64,000 bases of DNA from Chrysopilus asiliformis (GCA_964034945.1 OZ035961.1:62554244-62618243), one strand, 5' to 3'; shown: positions 1-9,597, counted from the first letter of the stretch. Notes: a model not told the origin generated them from the letters alone. Numbers and translations: made by a program.

Positions 1-486
1 AGGTGATCTATTAATGAGATAGACTGCGCAGCTAACCGCCTCCGCCCATAGGGACTGGGGTAGTTTTGAGTAAAGCAACATACATCGCGCTTTTTCGACA
101 ATTGTCCGATTAGCCCGCTCCGAAATGCCGTTTTGTTGTGGCGTGTAGCTGACCGTCGTTTGATGCTGAATGCCACTTTCATTCAAAAAACGATTAAAAT
201 TGTTCGCCATGTACTCGCCCCCGTTATCCGACCGCAGAGTCTTAATTTTCTTTCCCGTTTCGAGTTCCACTTTGGCTTTAAATAGTTTAAAGGTTTCAAA
301 TACCTCACTTTTTTCTTTTATAAAGTAAACAAACATTTTCCGCGTGAAATCGTCAATAAATGTTAAAAAATATTTGGCCCCACCTAACGAACGCGTCCTC
401 ATCGGGCCACAAACGTCACTGTGGATTAATTCCAACACTTCTGTGCTTCTGTGCAATGAATTTTGAAAAGGCAACGCGCACATTTT
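1..486 (-). pseudogene. copia-A integrase core (element runs off left edge)
   Basis: On the minus strand this encodes the catalytic core of a Ty1/copia integrase. Visible motifs, in coding order, are DVCGPM near 400-421 (first catalytic Asp), LRSDNGGE near 207-240 (second Asp) and YTPQQNG followed by SERANRTIVEKAR near 60-150 (Glu of the D,D35E triad). The edge of the window falls just after a WAEAV stretch, so the rest of integrase, reverse transcriptase (RT), RNase H and the other LTR lie outside. It continues the minus-strand copia whose LTR is at 8595-8789. It is cut off from its own zinc-binding half by the repeat at 487-1036. Family assignment is firm; functionality is not expected because the element is split three times. 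Confidence 0.88.
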
Positions 487-1036
487 TATACCCGTATGGT
501 GAAACCAAAGGGTATATTAACTTTGCTTTACCGTTTGTAACGCCAAGATCCCGTCATCACACACAAAAATGAATTACACCAGTGTGTTTAGAATGATAAA
601 AAAAATTGAATTTTCCATGTCCGTCCGTCTGTCTGTCTGTCTGTCCGTCCGTCTGTCTGTCTGTGGCGCGGATTGCAGGCGCACGGATTGAGCTAGAGAC
701 TTGAAATTTTGCGCAAATTCGTTTTTCGTAAAATGCGAGGCTAAGTTCGTTAATGGGCAAAAATGGACCATTAGGGGGGGTACCCCCCATACGAACGAAA
801 ACGATTTTTGCGAATATCTCAAAAACGGTGCATCTTAGTCCAAGAACAAAAGTTATTCAGGATATTATTCTACATAAAACTCCCATACATCAAAATCCGA
901 TTGGAACAAATTTTAAAAAATCTTATTGGAAAGTTTGACTTCATAGTGGAATTTTGATAAAACTGTTCGCCATTCACTTAAATCACCATACGGGTTTTCA
1001 ATAATTGCCAGATTGGCAATTATAGCTTTTGTTATG
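487..1036 (+). mobile_element. Helentron-like repeat (HINE), copy A
   Basis: This is one of eleven copies in the window of a ~550-bp repeat. It starts TATACCCGTATGGTG and ends with hairpin ATTGCCAGATTGGCAAT, then TATAGCTTTTGTTATG. Other shared features are a subterminal inverted repeat (ACCCGTATGGTG versus CACCATACGGGT), a GTCY tetranucleotide microsatellite (626-662), and a 14-bp palindrome GGGGGGTACCCCCC. It interrupts the copia-A integrase at a T4 run. The repeated short ORFs in it are a by-product of copy similarity. Resemblance to DINE-1/HINE repeats (non-autonomous Helentrons) is inferred from this architecture. Confidence 0.75.
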
Positions 1037-1107
1037 TTTCCTTTTAGACAAATATCGCATTCGAATGCATCTACTTGATGCTTTAAATCTAAACCGCGCA
1101 CCATATT
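1037..1107 (-). pseudogene. copia-A integrase zinc-binding fragment
   Basis: The minus strand reads NMVRGLDLKHQ then ECDICLKG, the CxxC half of the integrase HHCC zinc-binding domain of copia-A. The matching histidine half (LLWHDRFDHINAKSLSAMHK) lies at 5655-5730, on the far side of copia-B. The reading frame joins across the copia-B insertion once one copy of the GTTTT target duplication is discounted, which establishes the order of insertion. The downstream side is interrupted by the Helentron-like copy at 487-1036. Confidence 0.85.
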
Positions 1108-1112
1108 GTTTT

Positions 1113-1272
1113 TGTTAGAATTATATCGAGAATACAAGAATTTTGTATCCCACTGTTTAATATTTCTATGACTGTATTGTCATCCTTTGTTAATAGAATT
1201 GGACTTGAATAAATCTCTCTTCATTAGAATTTCATATAGAACGGTTGCATTTTTCATTAGCTCCGTTTAACA
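1113..1272 (+). repeat. copia-B 5-prime LTR
   Basis: 160-bp LTR beginning TGTTAG and ending TTTAACA, so it has the usual TG...CA ends with a 5-bp inverted TGTTA/TAACA. A repeat of positions 1121-1272 recurs at 5498-5649 with two substitutions. It is preceded by the target duplication GTTTT and followed directly by the primer-binding site. Confidence 0.92.
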
Positions 1273-1286
1273 GGTTATGGGCCCAG
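1273..1286 (+). other. copia-B primer-binding site (initiator tRNA-Met, internal)
   Basis: GGTTATGGGCCCAG abuts the LTR. It matches the known copia primer site, which pairs with an internal stretch of initiator tRNA-Met (a half-tRNA primer) rather than with the 3-prime CCA end. The same site occurs in copia-A at 8577-8592. Confidence 0.85.
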
Positions 1287-1477
1287 GCCACGCGGATTTA
1301 ATAAAAGTTTCATTTTTTAAATATGTACATATAAATTTCTGCAGTAGTTGTGCGTGAAATTAATATTTCGGAATAAAAAGTTTTGTGCGGAAATAATAGT
1401 ATTTCGGATCGCAAGTTTTCTTTTTGCACAGCGGAATTTAACAAACATGGTGGGTAGCAACACTGGAGAATGATTTT

Positions 1478-2248
1478 ATGAAAATCGAGAAACTTCAATC
1501 TGGTGATCAGTGGTCAACTTGGAAGTTTCAAGTAAGAATTTTCTTAAATGCTAGTGCCCTTCTTGAGGTGGTAAATGGAGAAGAGCCTCTTCCATCATTA
1601 GCAGGTGGTGTTAAGGCAGAAAATCTGGAGGCCAACCTAAAATTGTGGCGAACTAAAGATCGCAAAGCGCAAAAGGTTATTGTTGCTGGAGTAGGACCAA
1701 AACCGTTACTCCACATCATCAATTGTACGACTTCGAATGAAATGTGGTCGAAGTTGACTACAATTTACGAACAAAAGTCTACCGCAAAGAAGCACGTGCT
1801 AACTCAGAATTTCTACGGCTATGTTAAAGATCCATCGGATGATATTGCCACGCATGTTGCGAAATTGGAGTCAATAGTGCAGCAGCTAAAAGAAGCTGGT
1901 GAAAAGGTGTCTGATACGATGCTGATAACGAAAATTCTCATGACGTTGCCCCCATCGTTTTCACATTTCCCAAGTGCATGGGAATCGACGGCAATTGACG
2001 AACAAACTTTAGAGAATCTGACAGCACGACTTTGTAGAGAAGAGTCCCGTATAAACTCTACACAAGTAACTAACGAAGGAGAGAACAGTCACCACCATCA
2101 GCAGCAATCTGCTTTGGTTGCGAAAAGGAGCGCAGCGAATCATTCGAATAAAAAGCCTGGAAAATGTTTTCTATGTAAGCGACGCGGACATTGGAAAACA
2201 GATTGTCCTATGAAGGAAGAAAGTGCTAAAAAACAGATGAATTCCTAA
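1478..2248 (+). CDS. copia-B Gag
   Basis: This 256-residue capsid/nucleocapsid protein starts MKIEKLQSGDQWSTWKFQV, the usual opening of a copia Gag, and has the UBN2-type capsid region through about residue 190. One CCHC zinc knuckle, CFLCKRRGHWKTDC (C-x2-C-x4-H-x4-C), lies near the C-terminus for RNA binding. The start is the first ATG after the primer-binding site in this frame. The ORF ends early: a tandem duplication of 38 bp (2244-2312), not a multiple of three, introduces a stop and puts protease in another frame. Without it Gag and protease would be continuous, as in normal copia. Confidence 0.88.
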   Translation: MKIEKLQSGDQWSTWKFQVRIFLNASALLEVVNGEEPLPSLAGGVKAENLEANLKLWRTKDRKAQKVIVAGVGPKPLLHIINCTTSNEMWSKLTTIYEQKSTAKKHVLTQNFYGYVKDPSDDIATHVAKLESIVQQLKEAGEKVSDTMLITKILMTLPPSFSHFPSAWESTAIDEQTLENLTARLCREESRINSTQVTNEGENSHHHQQQSALVAKRSAANHSNKKPGKCFLCKRRGHWKTDCPMKEESAKKQMNS

Positions 2249-2312
2249 CGGAAAGAATACTAAAGCCGAATCATCAGAAGACCTAACGGAAAGAATACTA
2301 AAGCCGAATCAT
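2244..2312 (+). repeat. 38-bp tandem duplication at the gag-protease junction
   Basis: CCTAACGGAAAGAATACTAA and following bases occur twice with a period of 38 bp. The duplication breaks the Gag-protease frame. It is private to copia-B as far as this window shows. Confidence 0.85.
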
Positions 2313-2314
2313 TT

Positions 2315-3001
2315 ATGTGTGAATATAAAGGCGAAGCGCTGTTGTGCGAATATGATGCGTTCTCTGTTAGTGGAGATGCGGACGGCATTTGTGTTAGGAA
2401 CGAAGATTGGGTTCTAGATTCTGGCGCCAGCCATCATATGACTTTTCATCGCGAGTGGTTTGTGAACTTTTGTGAACTGCAAGAGGCAATTCCTGTCATG
2501 ATCGGTGACGGAAGGAAAATATTTGCTCGTGGTCAGGGTGATATTGAGATTCTCGCGTATGGCAATCACCAGTGGCGGCAGAAGACTTTAATAAACGTGT
2601 TTTTTGTGCCGGAAATTCGAACTAATCTCTTTTCTTCTGGAAGCGCACTTGACAAAGGTTATAATTTAACAGCAGATGATAAAAAGTGTGTTATTTCAAA
2701 ATCCGGGAGTGTCGCAGCAGTCGGAATTCGGCAAAATCGTCTTTATGTGATGTCTTTTCGGGTCGTATCAAGCAATAAAAACGATAAAGCTACCGCAAAT
2801 ATCGCAAAAAAGTGTGAAAGTCTTAAAATCTGGCACGAACGGTTCGGACATTTGTGTGCTAATCAAGTACGACAGGTGTTGAAGGACCGAAACGTAGTGT
2901 TTTTGGACTGCGAAAATTCAATTGGTGGTCAATTGGTGGCTCCAGGTATTTCGTCCTATTTAAAGATGATTTCTCTAATTTCAGGCGCGTGTTTTTCATG
3001 A
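2315..3001 (+). pseudogene. copia-B protease and GAG-pre-integrase region
   Basis: Protease active site WVLDSGASHHM occurs near residue 31, followed by the usual IGDGRKI and NLFSSG stretches. The integrase zinc-binding histidines are in IWHERFGHL near residue 175. After about DCENS the frame is wrong: the CxxC zinc cysteines and the first catalytic Asp region of integrase are missing. Sequence resumes in another frame as GGSRYFVLFKDDF just before 2989. This implies an internal deletion of several tens of codons plus a frameshift. Confidence 0.85.
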
Positions 3002-5430
3002 AAGAGAAGGGTGAAGGATCGGCTATGTTGGAGCGGTTCCTTGCCCAAGTTAAAATCGACATCGAAGGACAAGTTAAGGTTCTGCGATCTGACAATGGAC
3101 GTGAATTCATTAACAAAGAGATGAGTGCGATTATGATTAGAGAAGGTATTCAGCACCAGACGTCTGTTAGCTACACACCCCAACAAAATGGTAGAGCCGA
3201 AAGGGAAATGCGGACGATAGTCGAAACGGCGCGGACGATAGTCGAAACGGCGCGGACGATGCTTCATGTCAAAAGTCTACCAGTTAAATTGTGGGCTGAA
3301 GCAGTCAATACCGGTGTTTTCTTATTGAATAGATTTGGGCCAAGTCCTGTAAAAGGGAAAACCCCATATGAGCTTTGGTTCGACAAGACAGCACCAGTTG
3401 AAGGCCTTAAGATTTTTGGTAGTGACGTATTTGTACATGTTCCCAAGGAAAAACGTCTAAAATGGGACAAAAAGGCGCGTCAGGGCTACTTTGTTGGATA
3501 CGCTGAAACCCAGAATGCTTATCGTGTATGGCTAGCGGGTACAAATCGGATCGACGTATCTCGGGACGTGATTTTTAAAAACCAAGATGTGAAGCCGAAT
3601 GCGCAAATAGATGTCCAATGTGAGTCTAGCGGGGAAGGATGTGAAAATAACGAGCCGACCAGTGAGAATAACGAAAATTATGAACGTGAAACGAGCAGCA
3701 ATAATGCAGATCTGGGCCAGGTGTTTAGCGATAGCGACAATAATGCGGACTCGAGCTTGGTGTTCGACTCAGTCAGTGGAGGAGATGACTCTGATAATCC
3801 ACATGACGTTTCAGAAGAGCCATCAACGCCATTGCGACATCGGCTACGCAGTCATAAACAGGCCCATATGAATATTGCTCAAATTTCTAGTCAGGGTTAC
3901 GCATTCGTTTCGAGCTTTGATGAGCCAAGCAGTTTTCGAGAAGCGCTACAATCGGACAAAATCGAGCATTGGAAAGCAGCAATGGACGAAGAGATTCAAG
4001 CACTTCAGAGGAATCAAACCTGGGACTTAGTTGAAAGACCCAAGGATCGTAAGGTAATTGACAACAAATGGGTTTTTAAGATAAAAACTTCCCCTAACGA
4101 TGATGTGCAGAGATATAAGGCGCGTTTAGTTGTTCGAGGTTTTACGCAAGAAAATGGTGTGGATTATACTGAGACTTTTAGTCCTATTCGGACGATTTTT
4201 GCGATCGCAACTGCTGAAGGTTTGATATTGAAGCAATTTGATATTAAAACGGCCTTTTTGAATGGCGACCTAGAAGAAGACATCTACACATCTCAGCCTG
4301 AAGGGTATAATGATAATAGCGGACGCGTTTGCAAATTGCGAAAAAGCTTGTATGGCTTGAAACGATGCTGGAACGTGAAATTCACCAAATTTCTCAAAAC
4401 CATGAATTTCAAAAGCAGCCAGGCAGATCCATGCGTATTTATTCTTAATCAAAAGGATCAGCGGATTTTCATGGCACTGTACATAGACGATGGTCTCATT
4501 GCGGGGAATAACAAACAAGGTGTAATGAAGGTTATTGGCGGTCTGCAGCAACTTTTCGAGGTGAAAAGCGGTGACGCTAATTATTATCTTGGCCTAGAAA
4601 TAAAAAGGACCAATGATGGATTGATTAATCTGCAACAATCATCCTATGCAAAAAGAATGTTGCAAAGATTCAACATGGCGGACTGTCGTGAAGTATCTAC
4701 ACCAGTGGAAGTATACAAAAACGGGCAAGCTGCAGAAGACTCGACCAAATCGGTATCATTTCCGTTTCGAGAAGCAGTTGGCAGCCTATTGTATTTGGCC
4801 ATAGCTACGCGGCCAGATATTTCATATGCAGTGGGAGTTGTTAGTCGACACTTGGACAATCCAAATACTTCGCATGTGAATGCAGTAAAGCGTATTTTTA
4901 AATACGTTAATGGGACAAAAGATTATGGTATAACTTTTTCAAAAAACAATAAATTTTCTATTTCTGGTTATAGTGACGCTGATTATGCTGGCGACTTGAC
5001 AACAAGAAGATCTACCAGCGGGTATGTGTTTTTATTGGGCAACAGCCCAATATCATGGTCATCTCAGCGACAGAAGTGTGTAAGTCTCTCAACTACTGAG
5101 GCAGAATATGTTGCAGCTTCAGAAGCGGTAAAGGAGTTGACTTGGCTAACTACCTTAGTGGAAGACTTATTACCAGGATCTCAAATCAAACCAACTATAT
5201 ATTTAGACAACCAAGGGGCTATTAAACTGATCCGAAATCCAGAATTTCATAAAAGGACAAAGCACATTGACTTGAGGTTCCATTTCATACGTGAAAAGTT
5301 CAACGATGGTGCTTTCGAATTGAAATATCTTCCAACGGATGACCAAATAGCGGATGTTTTCACCAAACCATTGATGAAGCAAAAATTTAGGCATTTTCGG
5401 GAATTAATGAATATTTTTAAATATAATTGA
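2989..5430 (+). pseudogene. copia-B integrase C-part, reverse transcriptase and RNase H
   Basis: 813 residues. Integrase keeps LRSDNGREF (second Asp) and YTPQQNGRAERE (Glu). An in-frame 21-bp tandem duplication (3211-3252) repeats RTIVETA. An acidic linker leads into RT: NKWVFKIK, RYKARLVVRGF, KQFDIKTAFLNG, then LYIDDG as the catalytic box (most copia elements have YVDD). RNase H follows with SDADYAGD, STTEAEYVA and DNQGAI, ending near TKHIDLRFHFIRE and DVFTKPL. Small in-frame losses are visible: the region after ETFSPI is shorter than usual, and GLKRCWN lacks the usual three residues after GLK. Product would be cytoplasmic virus-like-particle enzymes; as it stands it is defective. Confidence 0.9.
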
Positions 5431-5484
5431 ATTTTTGTAAAGTTAAAATGTTTGCCTAGTTTTTGATTCAAAAGTTTGTATGTA

Positions 5485-5497
5485 CGATAAGTGGGAG
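5485..5497 (+). other. copia-B polypurine tract
   Basis: GATAAGTGGGAG immediately precedes the 3-prime LTR and would prime plus-strand DNA synthesis. The first 8 bases expected of the LTR (TGTTAGAA) are absent right after it. Confidence 0.65.
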
Positions 5498-5649
5498 TTA
5501 TATCGAGAATACAAGAATTTTGTATCCCACTGTTTAATATTTCTATGACTGTATTGTCATCCTTTGTTAATAGAATTGGACTTGAATAAATCTCCCTTCA
5601 TTAGAATTTCATATAGAACGGTTGCATTTTTCATTAGTTCCGTTTAACA
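5498..5649 (+). repeat. copia-B 3-prime LTR (lacks first 8 bases)
   Basis: 152 bp, aligned end to end with 1121-1272 with two substitutions. The terminal TGTTAGAA present in the left LTR is missing here. It ends TTTAACA, followed by the target duplication GTTTT at 5650-5654. Confidence 0.9.
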
Positions 5650-5654
5650 GTTTT

Positions 5655-6831
5655 TATGCATCGCACTTAAACTTTTGGCATTTATATGGTCGAAACGGTC
5701 GTGCCATAATAAAAAATCTTTGTTTTCATTTGTGACATTCAACAAAAATTTAGTGTTGTCATCTCTCAGTTCTTTATTTGCTTGAAAGATAAATAAGTTT
5801 TTGAACTTTTTGGCAATTAACATACTTTTGCCATCTGATTTTTTAATTTTTTCCTCACTCGAACTAAATTCAACGATGAACCCATTTTCGGTAACCTTTC
5901 CCATCGAAATAAAGTTAGCGAATAAATCCGGCACATAAAGCACATCTCGTAGCACTATTTCACTATAATTCGTTTCTAATAATATTTCGCCACGACCGAG
6001 TGAATTTATAGATTGTTTATTCGCGAATTCGATTTTTTCTATATGATCGTATATTTTTGTAAAGAAAGTTTTGTCAGAACACATGTGACTTGTGCAGTCA
6101 CTGTCAAAAATCCAGGATTTTTTACTATTTAACTCAGACAAAGAACAATTAGCATTTAACATCACAAATGAAGCTGTCGGTTTATTTGAACCTTTTGTTG
6201 CACGACAAGCCGATGCGTAGTGTCCTCTCTTTTTACAGTTAAAACATTTTAATTGTTTTTTGTTAGATTGTAGTTGTGTTTTTGACTGCTGCTGATAAGA
6301 CTCGCCTTTTTGTTTCACATAGAATGCCGATACCACATCCGTCTGGGAATAAGCATCCTTCTCACGCCTCATCCCCTCTTCCAAAAGCTTTGTCTTCAAA
6401 GAAGTTAAAGGTTGCAATGAATCTCGCGATTCGATTGCGATTACAAAATTTTCATACGTAGTGGGCAAACTCGATAACAATATAATAACCACCATTTCGT
6501 CATTAAGAGTAATATCGGTCTCGTTTAATTTTTCCAGAATTTCAAAAAAATTGTTTAAGTGTTCGGGCATACCTGTTCCTTCCGCCTTCTTAAGGTTCGT
6601 CAATTGCTTGAAAAGCGACACTTTTCGAGCAGGTCCTTTCGGCTGAAAAACAGATTCCAATTTACCCCATGCTTCCTTTGATGTCTTGCATGCCTTAATG
6701 TGTATCAACTGCGAAGTTTTTACACTTAGTAAGATGGTAGCCAACGCCTTCGCATCCTTGGATTTCCAAGCAGCCTGGTCTTCTAATTTAACCGGCAAAT
6801 CCGTTGATACGTAGTCCCATAAATCATTATG
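5655..6831 (-). pseudogene. copia-A Gag-protease (main part)
   Basis: Minus-strand copia Gag: capsid region with LIHIKACKTSKEAWGKLESV, a CCHC knuckle CFNCKKRGHYASAC, then the protease site SWIFDSDCTSHMC and GAG-pre-integrase ending LLWHDRFDHINA. The protease box reads D-S-D where the family has D-S-G, which should kill the enzyme. The apparent ATG at 6858 is an artefact: residues before HNDLWDYV come from the inserted pogo-like element, and the true start is at 8512 on the other side of it. Downstream the frame is cut by copia-B. Confidence 0.88.
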
Positions 6832-7197
6832 TAGGGAGACTGGGGTATTCTGGACCACGGGGAATTGCGGACCAGCGTCATTTTTTTCCCCCTAGTAGTG
6901 GTTGGTAGCTGCAAATAACTGTAATCAGTTTGCCTCATATTAAGCTAATTTTCCTAACAGTACTCGACTTGTGTATACGCACTATCACCTCGCTTCGATA
7001 GCAAATAGAAAAGTGATACTTCGAAATTTTTTTTTTCAGTTTGTGTTTCGCTTAAATTTAACCACATTTTTCGAGAATCAACTCAAGTAAATATATTGAT
7101 AATATTCGCGGAGCCTTAAGCATTCGACACTGACAAGAAATTTTGCATGAAGTTTGCATTGTGTTACTAATAGCTGCCATATTGTAAAAAAGAGCAT

Positions 7198-7264
7198 TCG
7201 GGGAATTGTGGACCACTTTTGTCGGGGAATTATGGACCACTTTTGTCGGGGAATTATGGACCAC
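7198..7264 (+). repeat. 21-bp subterminal tandem repeats of the pogo-like element
   Basis: Three tandem copies of GGGGAATTATGGACCACTTT with small changes. A further copy lies next to the left TIR (about 6858-6872) and an inverted one (GGTCCACAATACCCCG) near 8202-8217. Arrangement on both flanks fits transposase-binding sites, which is inference. Confidence 0.7.
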
Positions 7265-7354
7265 TCAATTCTTGACATTTGACAAGCAAACTTCGTGTAT
7301 TTGATGCATATAAGTGTTTTTTCATGCAAAAACACAGCATAAGATTTTCGGCAA

Positions 7355-7750
7355 TCATACTAACATATAAAAATGAGTTGGTGTATGTCTGCCTGTCTGT
7401 CTGTCTGTCTGTTCCTCTTTCACGCGAAAACGGCTGAACCGATTGACTTGAAATTTGGCATGAGTGTCTGTGGTAGTTCTGGTTCCAACATAGGCATACG
7501 GAAAAGTAGCGCGAGGGGTGGGGGGAGTAAGGGGAGGGGTAAAGTCATCTCGAAAATTAGTTTTTGCGCTATGTTACTCTTTCGCGGGGAAACTACTGAA
7601 CCGATTGGCCTGGAATTTGGCATAGATGTTCGTCGTGGGTCCAGCCCCAACATAGATCCATTAAAAAGTTTTTAAGTTCTTTCCGGTTTTCTTCGTATTC
7701 TAAAATTTAGACAAAAAGCTTAACCCGGCAACGACGGGTATACAAGCTAG
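7355..7750 (+). mobile_element. Helitron-like element (type 1) inside the pogo-like element
   Basis: Starts TCATACTAACATATAAAAAT after an A and ends with a hairpin region CCCGGCAACGACGGG then CTAG before a T. That is the Helitron signature (5-prime TC, 3-prime hairpin plus CTAG, insertion between A and T, no target duplication). A short GTCT microsatellite lies near the 5-prime end. It is non-autonomous, with no Rep-helicase coding. It splits the pogo transposase coding sequence just upstream of 7751. Confidence 0.8.
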
Positions 7751-8091
7751 TTTCTAAATCGGCCGTTTTGACATCGCCAGAGGATGTAAATGACCTTCGT
7801 GAGAAGGCTGATATGAAGCGAAAGAGATTGGAGAGAAAAGGTGATAAACCATAATCGAAAAAGCAAAAAGATCGTGTCAAATCGAAGACATCACAGAAGA
7901 AACAACCATCTTCAACCTATTGTGAGGTGGAAGAATACATCGATTTCTGCATAATTTGTAAGAAAGATATGCCAAAAAAAATGAACCGCCGAAATACCAC
8001 CCATTGCAACGTGTGCGATCGAGCTGTTCACTTGGGATGCTCCGGAATGACTGCAAGTTACTGGACTTGCGAACATTGCGTTTCGGACTGA
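7750..8091 (+). pseudogene. pogo-like transposase C-terminus with PHD-like zinc finger
   Basis: Open frame with one internal TAA (7852-7854). It begins SKSAVLTSPEDVNDLREKAD, the tail typical of large pogo/Tigger-like DDE transposases of arthropods. A lysine-rich linker follows. The last ~45 residues have evenly spaced metal ligands: FCIICKKDM, HCNVCDRAVHLGC and WTCEHC before the stop, a Cys4-His-Cys3 pattern like a PHD finger. The DDE core is absent, so it cannot transpose itself. The upstream part was displaced by the Helitron. I infer the finger is a chromatin- or DNA-binding accessory domain of the transposase. Confidence 0.72.
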
Positions 8092-8427
8092 TTTTCATTG
8101 CAATTTTTCACTTCATTTCACTTTGTCTGTTATATAATAAATATATGAATCAAAAAAAAAAGTTTGTCTATCACATTTTTCCATTTTTAATCGATTTACA
8201 AAGTGGTCCACAATACCCCGAGATTTTTCAAAATCGCAAAAACGCCATTTTTGCGCCAACTGATAAAACTTGTATAATTTAATACAATTTGACGGAACTG
8301 CTGTGATCCAAAGAGAGGTTATTTATCGTACTACAAATTCAAGCTTTGAAATTTTCAGAAAAAGTTATTTTTTTGCGAGTTTTTAGCCAAAATGAAAATG
8401 CGGTCCAGAACACCCCAGTCTCCCCTA

Positions 8428-8512
8428 CTAAAACCGATCTCATTTGGATCTTCCAGCCACCATAGTTATTTTCCGATAACTTATCGATTTGGTAAAGCGA
8501 AGAACTCATCAT
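8428..8512 (-). pseudogene. copia-A Gag N-terminus
   Basis: The Gag start codon is at 8512 (a second ATG follows immediately). The frame runs through LYQIDKLSENNYGGWKIQM, the standard copia Gag opening with the Trp-containing motif. It then continues into 6831 once the pogo-like element is discounted. The leader between the primer-binding site and this ATG is about 65 bp. Confidence 0.85.
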
Positions 8513-8576
8513 TCGATTACCTTTAAAACTACTGACGCGAAAACAAAAAAGAAATCAACTACGTTTGATACTAACG

Positions 8577-8592
8577 TCCTGGGCCCATAACC
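8577..8592 (-). other. copia-A primer-binding site
   Basis: The complement reads GGTTATGGGCCCAGGA, two bases inside the LTR. It is identical over 14 bases to the copia-B site and to the initiator tRNA-Met internal primer site of copia elements. Confidence 0.85.
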
Positions 8593-8594
8593 TT

Positions 8595-8789
8595 TGTTGG
8601 GATTTTAAATCAAACGCAGCTTGTTCAGATGCGAACAGTTTGAGTTTATTCAAAGAACTAAAAAATGAAAAATCGACTGTAATACAGAAGACTATAAAAA
8701 GAGTGTATTATTGAATTCAGATGAAACGTTATACAATTCAAAGTATTTATAATATTCTAGTTGTTTTGTAATTGAATAGATATTCAACA
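8595..8789 (-). repeat. copia-A 5-prime LTR
   Basis: 195 bp bounded on the plus strand by TGTTGGG and ATTCAACA, giving perfect TGTTG/CAACA inverted ends. It sits two bases from the primer-binding site. The partner LTR is beyond the left edge, so target duplication cannot be checked here. It interrupts a Penelope-like RT frame on its right side. Confidence 0.82.
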
Positions 8790-9500
8790 TATAGTCTGTG
8801 TTTTCTCACGTGGTACAATCGCGAACATATCATCTACGTATTTATAAAACATCTTAGGTACAAAGGTCAAGACAAAAACCAAACGACATCATCTGGTATT
8901 TGAATTCCGGTGATATTTTTGACCCATTTTTCATTACATTTGATGCATAATGAATCAAAAGCTTTCTTTTTTAATTTCTCGAACTTGTTGTTATTTAATT
9001 CTTGTATTTTCCGTGTTCGTTTTTTAAAAGCTCGTTCTTGACTATCAAAGGAACGAGAAGCGATATTTTTCGCGGAGCTAATGTTAAAGTTTTGACGGAT
9101 ATTGACAATATTGTTACGGCAAATTTTAATTCTTTTACAAACTTCTGTTATTTTAAGATTAAGTAACCTATTTTGAAATGCTTGTGTTATTTTTTTAACC
9201 GTTTTGGACATGAATGAACTATCTCTAAATAATTTTTCTGGTTCATTTTATTAATGAATTTTGGGGTAATACCATAATCTCGACATTTTAATAGCAAAAT
9301 CCTTGATTGTGTGAAAGTGACGTTCTTCTTTTGGAGCTTCCTGTAGTTCTTAAACAGTTGACAAAATGTTGCTCCGTACATGGTACGAATATGTTCTTAC
9401 GAAGGTGTTATTACTCCGGTATCTGCGCATCGGTGGTTAAAACCCATTTTTTTGTGTTTATTCTTGACCGCTGGATGTTTTATTAATTCACAAGTATCTT
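8790..9500 (-). pseudogene. Penelope-like element A: N-terminal region and part of RT
   Basis: Minus-strand pieces in more than one frame. A region with LLKCRDYGITPKFINKM (9250-9381) is followed by a 114-residue ORF (8867-9211) ending in KWVKNITGIQIPDDVVWFLS. A shifted frame then carries PKMFYKYVDDMFAIVPRE at about 8800-8860, the catalytic YVDD box of a Penelope RT. The stretch between FLS and YVDD is much shorter than in full elements, so part of RT is deleted. The RT is interrupted by the copia-A LTR. Penelope enzymes prime reverse transcription at nicked DNA ends. Confidence 0.75.
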
Positions 9501-9557
9501 GGGGTTTCTTGGTCTAATTATTGAAAATTTTAGATTATTTCATATAATCTTTATTGC

Positions 9558-9597
9558 GCCTCTACGTTTCGCCTGCTGTCGCTAGGCATCCTCAGTC
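9558..9597 (-). ncRNA. hammerhead-like core in Penelope-like element A
   Basis: On the minus strand: CUGAGGA, a stem-loop with UGCCU pairing AGGC, then GAAAC. This is the order and spacing of the conserved hammerhead boxes CUGANGA, stem II and GAAA. Hammerhead motifs are known in the terminal regions of Penelope-like elements. I could not assign the third box and cleavage site, so activity is not claimed. Confidence 0.5.

Larger units (their letters stand above)
1113..5649 (+). mobile_element. copia-B, full-length Ty1/copia retrotransposon inserted in copia-A
   Basis: Complete by structure: LTRs at 1113-1272 and 5498-5649, primer-binding site, gag, protease, integrase, RT, RNase H and polypurine tract. 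It is flanked by 5-bp target duplications GTTTT at 1108-1112 and 5650-5654. It lies in opposite orientation inside copia-A. The two LTRs differ by two substitutions that I count, plus 8 bases missing from the start of the right LTR, so the insertion is fairly young. The body nevertheless has several deletions and duplications and cannot encode a full polyprotein. Confidence 0.93.
6834..8425 (+). mobile_element. pogo-like (Tc1/mariner superfamily) element inserted in copia-A gag
   Basis: Terminal inverted repeats begin GGGAGACTGGGGTATTCTGG on the left and, on the complement of the right end, GGGGAGACTGGGGTGTTCTGG minus one base. They are bounded by TA at 6832-6833 and 8426-8427. Removing the element and one TA restores the Gag frame of copia-A across the site, so TA duplication is well supported. 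Subterminal copies of GGGGAATTRTGGACC occur at both ends in opposite orientation. The interior holds a Helitron (7355-7750) and the C-terminal part of a transposase with a cysteine/histidine finger. Confidence 0.85.

Noticed and set aside
557..822. Repeated 60-95 codon ORFs (…GTPPNGPFLPINELSLAFYEKRICAKF…) in every Helentron-like copy
   Set aside because: They span the GTCY microsatellite and appear in two overlapping frames of the same DNA; conservation follows from recent copying, not from coding. Both orientations give equally long frames.
5644..6858. ATG at 6858 as start of copia-A Gag
   Set aside because: Codons before HNDLWDYV derive from the terminal repeat of the inserted pogo-like element; the authentic start is at 8512.
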